This document shows, piece by piece, positions 34,107-43,270 of a DNA stretch of 64,000 nt. The stretch's first letter is position 1, and every line of letters begins with the position of its first letter. Origin of the DNA: Rufibacter sp. XAAS-G3-1. GTDB taxonomy: Bacteria > Bacteroidota > Bacteroidia > Cytophagales > Hymenobacteraceae. Made by a program: the position numbers and the translations under genes. The DNA is taken from contig NZ_JABFAM010000005.1 of the NCBI RefSeq assembly GCF_013623775.1, positions 496,001 to 560,000 of the forward strand, in the 5' to 3' direction. The notes beneath the pieces are model-generated. The model was not told the DNA's origin. It was given only the letters and a program-made list of their open reading frames with translations, and ran no database searches.

Positions 34107-35642
34107 ATGAAGCTTTACATACGCCTCTTTGATTTCAGCCAGAAGGTAGATTACAAAAAAGAAATCTTGGCGGGGCTTACCGTGGCCATGACCATGATTC
34201 CCGAGTCGCTTTCTTTTGCCATTCTGGCCGGCTTTCCGCCGTTGGTAGGGTTGTACGCGGCCTTTATCATGGGTTTGGTGACGGCAGTGTTGGGCGGCAG
34301 GCCGGGCATGGTGTCTGGCGGGGCTGGTGCAACGGCCATTGTGTTGATTGCGCTCATGCAGTCGCACGGCATTGAATACGTGTTCGCGGCGGTGGCCTTG
34401 GCCGGAATCCTGCAGATCTTGGTAGGGCTGTTCAAACTGGGCAAGTTCATCAGGCTGGTGCCGCAGCCGGTTATGTTCGGGTTTGTGAATGGCTTGGCGG
34501 TGATCATATTCATGTCGCAGATAGAGCAGTTCAAAACGGTGGTGAACGGCGAAACGGCCTGGCTCACGGGCACTCCGCTGTACATCATGGCCGGCTTGGT
34601 GGCCTTAACCATCAGTATTATTCTTGTTCTGCCTAGAATCACCAAAGCGGTGCCGCCGTCCTTGATCGCTATTTTAATAGTATTTGGCATTGTGATGGGC
34701 TTTGGGGTGGAAACCAGAATGGTGAAAGACATTGCCTCCGTGAGCGGAAGTTTGCCGCCGTTCCACCTTCCGCAGATTCCCTTCAGCCTGGAAACCTTGC
34801 AGGTGATTTTCCCTTACGCGCTCATCATGGCCGGGGTGGGCCTCACCGAAAGTCTGCTGACCTTGAACCTGGTAGATGAGATCACCGGCACCCGCGGCAA
34901 CGGCAACCGCGAAAGCATTGCGCAAGGCAGCGCCAACCTCCTGAACGGCTTCTTCTTCGGGATGGGTGGCTGCGCGATGATCGCGCAGACATTGGTCAAT
35001 TTATCGGCGGGAGCCAGGGCGCGGTTGGCGGGCATTGTCTCGGCGCTGGCCATTCTGATCATTATTCTGGTGGGCGCGCCTTTCATTGAACGCGTGCCCA
35101 TGGCCGCCCTGGTAGGCGTGATGATCATGGTGTCCATTGGTACGTTTGAGTGGATGAGCTTCAGAATCATTAACAAAATGCCGCGGCATGACGTGTTGGT
35201 GGGGATTCTGGTGGCCGTCATCACGGTCTGGCTGCACAATTTGGCCTTGGCAGTTTTAATTGGCGTGGTGATCTCGGCGTTGGTGTTTGCCTGGGAAAGT
35301 GCTAAGCGCATCAGGGCGCGCAAGTACGTAGATGAAAACGGGGTGAAGCACTATGAACTATACGGGCCTTTGTTCTTCGGGTCGGTGGCCGCCTTCACCG
35401 AGAAGTTTGATGTGACTGGTGACCCCGAAGAGGTGATCATCGACTTCAAAGACAGCCGCGTGGCCGATATGTCGGGGATTGAGGCGTTGAACAAACTCAC
35501 CGAACGCTACCACAAGGCCGGCAAGAAACTGCACCTGCGCCACCTCAGCCCCGACTGCCGCCTGCTCCTCAAAAACGCTGATGCCGTGATTGACGTGAAC
35601 ATCCTGGAAGACCCACAGTACACCATCGCAACCGAGGGATGA
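34107..35642 (+). CDS. SulP family anion permease with STAS domain
   Basis: 511 residues, start MKLYIRLFDFSQK at 34107. Residues 1-400 carry the SulP membrane core: KKEILAGLTVAMTMIPESLSFA (about 14-35), GRPGMVSGGAGATAIV (about 70-85) and NGLAVIIFMSQIEQF. The C-terminal ~110 residues are a cytosolic STAS domain (VIIDFKDSRVADMSGIEALNKL, about 450-471). Transports sulfate, bicarbonate or another anion; the substrate cannot be decided. No cysteine-synthesis genes or carbonic anhydrase adjoin. Confidence 0.92.
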   Translation: MKLYIRLFDFSQKVDYKKEILAGLTVAMTMIPESLSFAILAGFPPLVGLYAAFIMGLVTAVLGGRPGMVSGGAGATAIVLIALMQSHGIEYVFAAVALAGILQILVGLFKLGKFIRLVPQPVMFGFVNGLAVIIFMSQIEQFKTVVNGETAWLTGTPLYIMAGLVALTISIILVLPRITKAVPPSLIAILIVFGIVMGFGVETRMVKDIASVSGSLPPFHLPQIPFSLETLQVIFPYALIMAGVGLTESLLTLNLVDEITGTRGNGNRESIAQGSANLLNGFFFGMGGCAMIAQTLVNLSAGARARLAGIVSALAILIIILVGAPFIERVPMAALVGVMIMVSIGTFEWMSFRIINKMPRHDVLVGILVAVITVWLHNLALAVLIGVVISALVFAWESAKRIRARKYVDENGVKHYELYGPLFFGSVAAFTEKFDVTGDPEEVIIDFKDSRVADMSGIEALNKLTERYHKAGKKLHLRHLSPDCRLLLKNADAVIDVNILEDPQYTIATEG

Positions 35643-35649
35643 ACGTAGC

Positions 35650-35685
35650 GTTTTTGGCCTGATTTCCAGGAAACAGCCCCAAAAC
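35650..35685. repeat. 36-nt palindrome, copy 20
   Basis: GTTTTTGGCCTGATTTC against AAACAGCCCCAAAAC; 7 bp after the SulP stop. Confidence 0.65.
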
Positions 35686-35745
35686 AGCCGTTGGCGCTAT
35701 CGGTAAGTTCCTGTCAGCGTGTTCAGAACCACAGCAGCTAAATAA

Positions 35746-35799
35746 GTCAAAAGCGTTTCGGGGCCGTTTTGCTATAAACGGCCCCGAAACGCTTTTGAC
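35746..35799. repeat. 36-nt palindrome, copy 21 (perfect, extended to 54 nt)
   Basis: Left arm GTCAAAAGCGTTTCGGGGCC then GTTT; the right arm is its exact reverse complement; loop TGCTAT. A 24-bp perfect stem between convergent genes, 18 bp from the RNase stop; probably also a terminator. Confidence 0.85.
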
Positions 35800-35817
35800 A
35801 TAATGAGTGATGCAGCC

Positions 35818-37185
35818 TTACACCACGTAAGACAGCCGGAACTCTGGGATCTCAATGTTCTGGTAGCCCAGTTCGGAGAGGTCTTCCTTCAGTTGGCCCA
35901 TCACCGTTTTCTCGCCGTGCACCAGGAAAATGCGCTGGATTTGCTCTTTGTCCTGGCAGTGCAGAAACTTGGCAATGTCGCCATAGTCAGCGTGGGCGCT
36001 GTATTCCTTCATGATCATCATCTCGGCTTTCACCTCTACCTCATCGCCCATGATGTACACTTTCTCCGCGCCGTTCATCAGTTTGCCGCCCAAAGTAGAC
36101 GGCTCGCAGTAGCCGGTGATGAGCACCGCGCTGTTGGGGTCAGATAAATTGGTTTTGAGGTGGTGCTGAATGCGCCCAGCCTCCATCATGCCCGACGACG
36201 AGATGATCACGCAGGGTTCGTCAATCTTGTTCAGCTCCTTGGAATCGTCTACCTCCGTGATATACGTCAGCTGCGGAAACCCGAACGGGTCTGGATCTTC
36301 CTTGATGTATTCCTGCATAGAATCCCGGAAGTACTGCGGATTGTCGCGCATGATATCGGTGGCGTACACAGAAAGCGGACTGTCCACGAACACTTTCACG
36401 TCCGGCAGGCGGCCTTCCTCTGCCAGGTAATTCAACGAGTAAATCAACTCCTGCGTACGCCCGATGCTGAACGCCGGGATCAGCAGTTTGCCTTGCCGCT
36501 CTACGCACACCTCCTGCACAATCTTCTGCAAACGCTCTTCGGTGTTCTCCAGGCTGTCGTGCACGCGGTTGCCGTAGGTAGACTCGCAGATGATGATCTC
36601 CGCTTGCGGAAACGCCTGCGGCGGATTCAGAATCCGGTTCGCAAACCGCCCGATGTCGCCGCTGAAGCAGAGGGTGCGTTCCTTGCCGTCGTCCTGCAGC
36701 CGGAGGTTGATGGCGGCGCTGCCCAGCACGTGGCCGGTGTCGGTGAAGAGCAGTTCAATGTCCTCGTCAATCTGGAAGGGTTGGTCATAGGGCACCGTCA
36801 CAAACTGCTGCAGGGCCTGCTCGGCGTCTTCCTCGGTGTACAATGGTTCGCTGCTGCCGTTCCCGTTGCTGCTCTGGATGCGGGCGCTGTCCAGGAGCAG
36901 CAACTTGCAAAGTTCCAGCGTGGGCGGCGTGGCGTAAATGGGCCCGGTGTAGCCTTCGCGCACCAACCGCGGAATAAGGCCGGAATGGTCAATGTGCGCG
37001 TGCGACAGAATGAGGCAGGTGAGGTTTTCGGGCTCAAAGTCAAAGGAGCGGTTCCGTTCCTCGGTTTTGTCGCCCATGCCTTGGGTGAGGCCGCAGTCCA
37101 GCAGAATGCGCTTTCCGTTCTCTAAGGTCACTAAATGCTTGCTGCCGGTTACGGTCTGCGCCGCGCCGTAAAAAGATATGGTCAT
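35818..37185 (-). CDS. MBL-fold/beta-CASP RNA-processing exonuclease family protein
   Basis: 455 residues, start MTISFYGAAQTVTGSKHLV at 37185. Metallo-beta-lactamase motif 2 SHAHIDHSG (His62, His64, Asp66, His67) for two zinc ions, motif 3 TDTGHVLGSA, beta-CASP domain with ICESTYGNR (motif A Glu) and VFVDSPLS, then VIISSSGMMEAGRI and the C-terminal RMMBL segment EYSAHADYG. This is the CPSF73-like architecture. The role is probably mRNA or rRNA processing in the cytosol. No KH or S1 domain, unlike RNase J. Confidence 0.93.
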   Translation of the reverse strand: MTISFYGAAQTVTGSKHLVTLENGKRILLDCGLTQGMGDKTEERNRSFDFEPENLTCLILSHAHIDHSGLIPRLVREGYTGPIYATPPTLELCKLLLLDSARIQSSNGNGSSEPLYTEEDAEQALQQFVTVPYDQPFQIDEDIELLFTDTGHVLGSAAINLRLQDDGKERTLCFSGDIGRFANRILNPPQAFPQAEIIICESTYGNRVHDSLENTEERLQKIVQEVCVERQGKLLIPAFSIGRTQELIYSLNYLAEEGRLPDVKVFVDSPLSVYATDIMRDNPQYFRDSMQEYIKEDPDPFGFPQLTYITEVDDSKELNKIDEPCVIISSSGMMEAGRIQHHLKTNLSDPNSAVLITGYCEPSTLGGKLMNGAEKVYIMGDEVEVKAEMMIMKEYSAHADYGDIAKFLHCQDKEQIQRIFLVHGEKTVMGQLKEDLSELGYQNIEIPEFRLSYVV

Positions 37186-37252
37186 AGGGAAAAGTAAATC
37201 TGAATAGGTGGGGATTGTACGGGCCGCAGCTTTTTCAGATGCAGGAAAATCT

Positions 37253-37288
37253 GTTTTAGGGGCGTTTTCTTCAAAACAGTTCAGAAAT
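37253..37288. repeat. 36-nt palindrome, copy 22
   Basis: GTTTTAGGGGCGTTTT against AAAACAGTTCAGAAAT; right arm decayed. 68 bp upstream of the RNase start. Confidence 0.5.
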
Positions 37289-37311
37289 GAGGGGCAACTC
37301 ACTTTCCTTAT

Positions 37312-37402
37312 TTGTCATCTTGGAAAGATCTTGTGGGCAAACGAGAAAGGCTGGGTAGTAACGCTATTGCCGCTCGCTCACAAAATCCTTTCAGAATGAC
37401 AA
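37312..37402. repeat. ~95-bp inverted repeat, copy 3
   Basis: TTGTCATCTTGGAAAGATC ... ATCCTTTCAGAATGACAAAG; the inner arm TTGTGGGCAAACG faces CGCTCGCTCACAAA, less well kept than copy 2. Confidence 0.65.
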
Positions 37403-37663
37403 AGTGAAAATGATGAGGGGAGCTCAGGAATGCGTGTGGACACGAGCCGCAAATTCGCGCCAGCGGTGCGGGTCTTTGAGAAATTTGGGGCAATTCCTTG
37501 TGGTTGCCCTTGGCTTATAAAATAACGTCAACTCGGAAAATCTCACGCATTGCGCCCCCTTCAAAGGGGGACGCAATGCGTGTACAGCCTAGTAGAAAGG
37601 CAAACAATGGAAACAAGATGGATTATCGTATCCCTTTAATTCCCGAGTTCACGTTAAAACAGG

Positions 37664-37707
37664 AAAGCAGCGGCACCTGAACGAAATGATTCAGGTGCCG
37701 CTGCTTT
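37664..37707 (-). terminator. terminator of the galactose operon
   Basis: AAAGCAGCGGCACCTGA pairs perfectly with TCAGGTGCCGCTGCTTT over a ten-base loop. Confidence 0.8.
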
Positions 37708-37723
37708 AGGTAAACGGGGATCT

Positions 37724-37759
37724 GTTTTAGGGCTTGTTTCAAGAAAACGGCCCTAAAAC
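37724..37759. repeat. 36-nt palindrome, copy 23
   Basis: GTTTTAGGGCTTGTTTC against GAAAACGGCCCTAAAAC; 8 bp past the galT stop, between stop and terminator. Confidence 0.7.
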
Positions 37760-37767
37760 GGAAGGGA

Positions 37768-38793
37768 TTATACGAGATCTCTGAGACGCTCGGCGGCGCT
37801 TTCTGGGGTGATGTCGCGCTGCGGATCTGCCATGAGCTCATAGCCCACCATGAATTTCTTCACAGACGCTGAGCGGAGCAGCGGCGGGTAGAAGTGCATG
37901 TGCAGGTGCCAGCCGGGGTAATCTTTCCCGTCGGTAGGGCTTTGGTGAATGCCCGCCGAGTACGGGAAGGAGGTCTGGAACAGCTTGTCATAGACCTTGG
38001 AAAGGCGTTTGATGATATCGGCGTAGCCGAGTTTCTCTTCTTCTGAGATCTGGCCCAAATGCCCGAAATGGCGGCGTGGAAGCACGATGGTCTCAAACGG
38101 CCACACGGCCCAGAACGGCACCAGCGCCACAAAGTGCTCGTTTTTCACCACCACACGGGTTTTCTCCTCCAGTTCCAGGGCCAGGTAATCTGACAGCAGG
38201 CTGCGGTTGTTCTCTGCGAAATAGGCTTCCTGCTGCTCGGTTTCTTTGGCGGGCTCACCGGGTACCGAGCTCTGCGCCCAGATCTGCCCGTGCGGGTGCG
38301 GGTTGCTGCTGCCCATCACGCTGCCCTTGTTCTCGAAGATCTGCACGTAGCTGATGTAGTCCAACGCGCCTAGTTCCAAGTATTGCTCCTGCCACAAATC
38401 CACCACTTTCTTTATCTCAGAGGTTTCCATGTCAGACAAGGTGAGGTCGTGGCGGGGCGAGAAGCAGATGACCTTGCAGATGCCGCGCTCGCTTTCCGCT
38501 CTGAGCAGATTTTGGTGGGTGAAAGAACCCGAAGGGCTCTCGGCCTGCAACGCCGCGAAATCGTTCACGAACACGAAGGTGGAGGGATAGTCTGGGTTTT
38601 TCTCGCCGTTGGCGCGCACGTTGCCGGGGCACAGGTAACAGGTAGGGTCAAAGGCCGGACGGGTGTCTTGCTCGGTGGTTTCCTGCTGGCCCTGCCAGGG
38701 GCGCTTGGAGCGGTGCGGCGAGACCAGCACCCACTCGCCCAGCAAAGGGTTGAAGCGGCGGTGCGAGTGCTCGGTGATGTCAAATGTTGCCAT
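37768..38793 (-). CDS. galT: UDP-glucose--hexose-1-phosphate uridylyltransferase
   Basis: 341 residues. Leloir enzyme exchanging UMP between UDP-glucose and galactose-1-phosphate. Zinc site Cys52/Cys55 in CYLCPGN, the catalytic His168 within [12 protein letters not shown] (HPH motif 166-168), second metal-site region [10 protein letters not shown], and the C-terminal [10 protein letters not shown]-terminal [16 protein letters not shown] is the family signature. Last gene of the lacI-symporter-galK-galT run; 87 bp after galK. Confidence 0.96.
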   Translation of the reverse strand: MATFDITEHSHRRFNPLLGEWVLVSPHRSKRPWQGQQETTEQDTRPAFDPTCYLCPGNVRANGEKNPDYPSTFVFVNDFAALQAESPSGSFTHQNLLRAESERGICKVICFSPRHDLTLSDMETSEIKKVVDLWQEQYLELGALDYISYVQIFENKGSVMGSSNPHPHGQIWAQSSVPGEPAKETEQQEAYFAENNRSLLSDYLALELEEKTRVVVKNEHFVALVPFWAVWPFETIVLPRRHFGHLGQISEEEKLGYADIIKRLSKVYDKLFQTSFPYSAGIHQSPTDGKDYPGWHLHMHFYPPLLRSASVKKFMVGYELMADPQRDITPESAAERLRDLV

Positions 38794-38880
38794 GGTTTCA
38801 AAGATTGGAAGGTGATGAGGCGGCGGTGGTGCTCAGTTTCCGCTTTCAGAATATGAGGCTGCTTTTTCTCTGCTTTCCGT

Positions 38881-40053
38881 TTACCGGCTGGTTTTAGAGA
38901 AATCAATGGGAACCAGGCTGCTGCCGTCCACAATCTCGGCCACGTAGGTTTTGAGCGTAATGTTGTACTGCTGTTGGTAAGCCGCGGTCATCTGGCGGGT
39001 GAACTCGTCTAGCTTGTCTAGTTGCACCAGGTTGATGGTGCAGCCCCCGAAACCGCCGCCCATCATACGGGAGCCCAGCACCCCGTCAAATTCCCGGGCG
39101 CGGTCAGCCAGAAAATCCAGTTCGGGGCAGCTTACCTCGTAGTCATGCTGCAGGCCTTGGTGTGAGGCGAACATCTTCTGCCCGAAGGCCTTCAGGTCGC
39201 CGCGCTCCAGGTCAAGGCAGGCGTCTTCCACGCGCAGGTTTTCCTGCACCACGTACCTGCAACGGCGGTACACCACCGGATCGAACTCGTCTTTGTGGCT
39301 CTCCAGCATCTGCTCGGTCACATCACGGAGGCTGTTCACCTGCGGATACAACTTCTGGAGCATGGCCACGCCCGTTTCGCACTCCTGCCGGCGGGTGTTG
39401 TACTCAGTGGAGGCCAGCGAGTGCTTTACCTGTGTGTCGCAGAGCACGATGCGGTAATGGTCAATGTTGAACGGGTAGTATTGATATTCCAGGGAGCGGC
39501 AGTCCAGCTTCACCACGTGGTTGCGCTTCCCGAACATGCTGGCGAATTGATCCATGATGCCGCACATCACCAGTGCGTACTCATGCTCGGCCTTTTGGGC
39601 CATTTTCACCAAGTCAAAACGTTCAATGCCATAGGCGTAGAGGTAGTTCAAGGCATACGCCAAGCCACACTCCACGGCCGCGGAGGAGGAAAGGCCGGCC
39701 CCAATGGGAATGTTGCCGCCAAACACCACGTCAAAGCCTTTCACTTCATAGTTCGCTTTCTGCAATTGCGCCACCACGCCTAGGAGGTAGTTGGCCCAGC
39801 CAATCTCTGAACGCTGTACGTTATTGAGATCAAACTCGGCGCTTTCTTCCAGGTCATAGGCATACGCCCGCATGATAGAGCCTCCGTTGGGCGCCAGGGC
39901 GAAATAGATCTCTTTGTTGATGGCGGCGGGCAGGACAAAACCTTCGTTGTAGTCAGTATGCTCACCAATGAGGTTGACGCGCCCCGGCGAACGAGCCACC
40001 ACTGGCTCCGTCTTGTACAACTCCTTGAATTTAGTTACAATGTCTTCAACCAT
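38881..40053 (-). CDS. galK: galactokinase
   Basis: 390 residues, start MVEDIVTKFKELY at 40053. Phosphorylates galactose at C1. GHMP-kinase features: sugar signature PGRVNLIGEHTDYNEGFVLP (about 25-44), ATP loop PIGAGLSSSAAVE (about 120-132), and C-terminal GGGFGGCTINLV (about 340-351). Asp in MCGIMDQFASMFG is the likely catalytic base. Second step enzyme galT is downstream and the symporter upstream. Confidence 0.96.
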   Translation of the reverse strand: MVEDIVTKFKELYKTEPVVARSPGRVNLIGEHTDYNEGFVLPAAINKEIYFALAPNGGSIMRAYAYDLEESAEFDLNNVQRSEIGWANYLLGVVAQLQKANYEVKGFDVVFGGNIPIGAGLSSSAAVECGLAYALNYLYAYGIERFDLVKMAQKAEHEYALVMCGIMDQFASMFGKRNHVVKLDCRSLEYQYYPFNIDHYRIVLCDTQVKHSLASTEYNTRRQECETGVAMLQKLYPQVNSLRDVTEQMLESHKDEFDPVVYRRCRYVVQENLRVEDACLDLERGDLKAFGQKMFASHQGLQHDYEVSCPELDFLADRAREFDGVLGSRMMGGGFGGCTINLVQLDKLDEFTRQMTAAYQQQYNITLKTYVAEIVDGSSLVPIDFSKTSR

Positions 40054-40141
40054 AGTTTCTGCTTTAAGGAAAGGCACAGCACTTTGGGAAATGCTGTGCC
40101 TTTAGAGGTTAACGTAATTAAAATTCTTTAGATAATTTATC

Positions 40142-41779
40142 TTACCAGAAAGCGATGTAAAGCGCCGCTAAAATACCGCAGATGAGCACAGATAAAACCG
40201 CAAAGGTGGTAGTGGTCTTGAACATAGAAGAATCAATCTCCAGACCTTTGGGATTGTTCTTGCTCTTAGGGTCAAACAAGGTAATGAGGATCATCAAGAC
40301 CACACATACCACGAATACAATCCCCATCCGGTCTAGGAACGGTATTTCTGAAAACTGGAATTTAAGGAAGGTAGAGAGCGGAATGGTCAACACCGCCGCA
40401 GTCAAGGCCGCCGCAGAGGTGGTGCGTTTCCAGAAGAAACCCAGGGCGAAGATGGCAAACACACCCGGTGAGATAAAGCCGGTGTACTCCTGAATGTACT
40501 GGAACGCCTGGTCCAGGTTGCGCAATACCGGAGCCACCAAAACGGCGATGATAAAGGAAACCACCACCGTGATTTTACCAAAGCCTACCAGTCTGGCTTC
40601 AGAAGCGTTCTTGTTGAAGAACTTGCGGTAGATGTCCAGGGTGAAGATGGTGGAGATACTGTTGGCTTTACCGGCCAAAGAAGCCACAATAGCGGCGGTA
40701 AGGGCGGCAAAGGACAACCCTTTCAGACCTGCGGGCAACAGGTTCAGCAATACCGGGTACGCGTGGTCAGGTTTCACGTGACCTGCGGCATTGGCCATCT
40801 CGGCTTGGAACAAACCGTTTTTGTGCAGTACGTACGCCGCAATACCGGGCAACACCACAATAACCGGCATCATCAGTTTCAGGAAGGCCGCAAACAAAAG
40901 ACCGTTCCGGGCCGTGTTCAGGTCGGCACCCAGGGCGCGCTGCGTGATGTACTGGTTACAGCCCCAGTAGTTCAGGTTCACAATCCACATACCGCCAATC
41001 AGCACAGAAAGACCCGGTAAGTCCATGTAGGCATCGCGGGTACCGCCTTCCCCGTTCGGGATCATGATCTCGCCCTCGTCCAGGATCATACTGAAGTGGT
41101 CAGCGGCCTCTTTGCGCAGGAAGCCCAAGCCGTCCCAGGCGCCGGTACCGCCTAATTGGTCAGATACCAGATCCAAGGCCAGGTACGTAGTGGCCAAACC
41201 ACCTAATACCAAGACAAATACCTGAATCACGTCGGTATACCCAATCACTTTCATCCCCCCCAGGGTGATGAAGATCGCGAAGATGGCGCAACCGTACATA
41301 CAGTAGTAGAAGTCAATACCCGTGATGGTCTCAATGGCCAAGGCCCCCAGGTATAGGATAGAGGAAAGGTTCACAAACACGTACACCAGCAGCCAGAAAA
41401 CCGCCATGAGGGTACTCACCGCATCGTTGTACCGCTGCGAGAGGAACTGGGGCATGGTGTAAATCTTGTTCTTGAGGTAGATAGGGATGAAGAACACGGC
41501 TACCACAATCAGCGTGGCCGCGGCCATCCACTCATAGGTGGAGATAGCCAGGCCCATCGCGAAACCGGAACCGGACATCCCAATAAACTGCTCGGCCGAG
41601 ATGTTAGAGGCGATGAGGGAAGCCCCAATGGCCCACCAGGTAAGGGAACCCTCGGCCAGGAAGTAGTCTTTGGAGTCCATTTTTTCGTCCTTTTTCTGCC
41701 GGTAAATGTAGTACCCATACCCCGACACGATAAAGAAGTAGGTCAGGAAGACAATGTAGTCAATGGTTTGTAAGCCCAT
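40142..41779 (-). CDS. sodium/sugar cotransporter (SSS family, SGLT-like)
   Basis: 545 residues, about 14 membrane helices. LTWWAIGASLIASNISAEQF (about 46-65) with IGMSGSGFA is the SGLT signature, followed by YNDAVSTLMAVFW, GGLATTYLALD and NYWGCNQYITQRALGA (about 268-283). Resembles vSGLT, a Na+/galactose symporter. The galK/galT context makes galactose the probable substrate. Inner membrane. Confidence 0.92.
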   Translation of the reverse strand: MGLQTIDYIVFLTYFFIVSGYGYYIYRQKKDEKMDSKDYFLAEGSLTWWAIGASLIASNISAEQFIGMSGSGFAMGLAISTYEWMAAATLIVVAVFFIPIYLKNKIYTMPQFLSQRYNDAVSTLMAVFWLLVYVFVNLSSILYLGALAIETITGIDFYYCMYGCAIFAIFITLGGMKVIGYTDVIQVFVLVLGGLATTYLALDLVSDQLGGTGAWDGLGFLRKEAADHFSMILDEGEIMIPNGEGGTRDAYMDLPGLSVLIGGMWIVNLNYWGCNQYITQRALGADLNTARNGLLFAAFLKLMMPVIVVLPGIAAYVLHKNGLFQAEMANAAGHVKPDHAYPVLLNLLPAGLKGLSFAALTAAIVASLAGKANSISTIFTLDIYRKFFNKNASEARLVGFGKITVVVSFIIAVLVAPVLRNLDQAFQYIQEYTGFISPGVFAIFALGFFWKRTTSAAALTAAVLTIPLSTFLKFQFSEIPFLDRMGIVFVVCVVLMILITLFDPKSKNNPKGLEIDSSMFKTTTTFAVLSVLICGILAALYIAFW

Positions 41780-41878
41780 AGTAGGAGTGTGAAATAGTAG
41801 TTTGTTTGTTTAAGTGAATAAGTGCAAAAGGTGAAGTTATATTTTTAATTGTATTTTAGATGTCCTTTAGACAAGAAT

Positions 41879-42925
41879 TTATTGTTTTTTCCTTTTGCTG
41901 CCGTTTTTGCTGCGTATGGAAGATTGACGCACCATCAATACCGGATCCAGGATGATCTTCTGCGGAGGGTCTGCGAGGTTTTTTTCCTCTTGCTTCAGGT
42001 TCATGAACAGGTTGGCTGCTTCTTGCCCCATGCGGGCAGTTTGCTGGTCAATGGTGGTTAGGCTGGGGGTGATGTACGCGCTGAAGGCTTCGTTGGCAAA
42101 CCCTACTAGCCCAATCTGGCCTGGCTTGTTCCAGGGGGTTTCCTTGATGGCCTGGAGTGCCCCCAAGGCCGTGAAATCCTCTACCGCAAAGATGGCGTCT
42201 GGCCTTTTGGGTAAGTTCAACAACTGTTCTGCGCACAGGCGGCCAGAATCAATGGAGACTTTCCCGTAGGTGATCAGATCTCCGTCTATTTTATGGTGGT
42301 GCGCTTTCAAGGCATCTACATAGCCCCGCAGGCGTTCATGGAAAATCTGGATGTGCTGAGGGCCGGAAATATGGGCAATGCGCCGGTATCCCTGCAAGAT
42401 CAGGTGTTCGGTGGCAAGATAAGCGCCCTTGTAATCATCTATCACTACCGCCGGAACATCCAGTTCATCAATGGCCCGGTCAAATAAAATAAGCGGGATC
42501 TTACGCTTCTTCACTTCCAGAAAATGATCATACCGGGTGGTTTCCTTCGCTATGGAAGCAATGATGCCGTCTACGTTAGACTGCAGCAGCGTCCTGATTC
42601 CCTGGGCCTCGTCTTCATAAGATTCGTTTGTCTGGAACAGCAGCACGCTGTAGCCCTGGCTTTTGGCTACCTTCTCAATGCCGTGGATCACAGACCCAAA
42701 GAAGCTTATCTCCGCACTGGGGATGATCACGCCCAGCACGAACGTCTTGCCTGACCGAAGAGAGGAGGCGGCCCGGTTTTGCTGGTAGTTTAGTTTCTGG
42801 GCTACTCTTCTCACCGTTTCCTTTGTGGTAGAACTAATAGACGGGTGGTCATTCAAAGCCCTGGAAACCGTTGCGGCGGTTGTATTTAGCTCTTTTGCAA
42901 TGTCATGGATGGTGGTTCTACTCAT
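41879..42925 (-). CDS. LacI family transcriptional regulator of the galactose operon
   Basis: 348 residues, start MSRTTIHDIAKEL at 42925. N-terminal HTH with ATVSRALNDHPSIS (about 15-28) and hinge region QQNRAASSLRSGKT (about 50-63), then a periplasmic-binding-protein-like sensor domain (VLGVIIPSAEISFFGSVIHG through DFTALGALQAIKE). It is first in the operon, and a GTAATCGATTAC palindrome lies 5 bp before its start codon, so it probably represses itself and the genes below. Effector inferred to be galactose or a derivative. Confidence 0.92.
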   Translation of the reverse strand: MSRTTIHDIAKELNTTAATVSRALNDHPSISSTTKETVRRVAQKLNYQQNRAASSLRSGKTFVLGVIIPSAEISFFGSVIHGIEKVAKSQGYSVLLFQTNESYEDEAQGIRTLLQSNVDGIIASIAKETTRYDHFLEVKKRKIPLILFDRAIDELDVPAVVIDDYKGAYLATEHLILQGYRRIAHISGPQHIQIFHERLRGYVDALKAHHHKIDGDLITYGKVSIDSGRLCAEQLLNLPKRPDAIFAVEDFTALGALQAIKETPWNKPGQIGLVGFANEAFSAYITPSLTTIDQQTARMGQEAANLFMNLKQEEKNLADPPQKIILDPVLMVRQSSIRSKNGSKRKKQ

Positions 42926-42930
42926 GTTAC

Positions 42931-42942
42931 GTAATCGATTAC
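42931..42942 (-). promoter_or_regulatory. LacI-type operator 1
   Basis: GTAATCGATTAC, a perfect 12-bp palindrome with the central CG typical of LacI-family sites, between the -7 box and the regulator's start codon. Confidence 0.75.
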
Positions 42943-42943
42943 G

Positions 42944-42951
42944 CAAATATA
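42944..42951 (-). promoter_or_regulatory. -7 box of the galactose operon
   Basis: Minus strand reads TATATTTG (TAnnTTTG consensus), 1 bp upstream of operator 1, so a bound repressor would block transcription. No clear -33 element seen. Confidence 0.5.
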
Positions 42952-43146
42952 TAGTGTAATGATAATCTATTTATATAGAATTTTATCGTCTTTGATTTGA
43001 AAATGAATAACGATATAGGGGAAGATTAAGGAAATTTTAAATTCTATAACTTGATAGATGGTGTTGTTGGTATAATATTAACAATATATATTAAAATTCT
43101 AAATATTAAATTAGGAAATAATATGCAGGATTGCTGAATATGCAAT

Positions 43147-43158
43147 GTAATCGATTGC
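43147..43158. promoter_or_regulatory. LacI-type operator 2
   Basis: GTAATCGATTGC differs from operator 1 at one position and is set in GCAATGTAATCGATTGC. It is 216 bp from operator 1 and 113 bp before the divergent secreted-protein gene, so it could allow looping or co-regulation. Confidence 0.6.
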
Positions 43159-43270
43159 GTGCAGGCGAAAATTAGTGATTCGTTAAGGTAAGCAGAGGAT
43201 TTTTCGAAAAATACTAAGGATGAATATGCCTTGATACGGTTGCTATTGTCACACTCCAAAATATTAAGAC

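Larger units (their letters stand above)
37186..37767. other. intergenic spacer, 582 bp
   Basis: Holds two palindromes, the third ~95-bp inverted repeat, CGCATTGCGCCCCC / GGGGGACGCAATGCG (about 37546-37578, a hairpin), a GGGGCAATTCCTTGTGGTTG fragment related to 44080, and a terminator. No gene. Confidence 0.55.
42926..43270. other. divergent regulatory spacer, 345 bp
   Basis: AT-rich region between the galactose operon and the secreted-protein gene, with two operator-like palindromes (separate entries). Contains no repeat-family copy, unlike most spacers here. Confidence 0.55.

Noticed and set aside
36160-37125. 321-codon open frame on the plus strand.
   Set aside because: Antisense shadow of the MBL/beta-CASP gene, which has clear zinc motifs.
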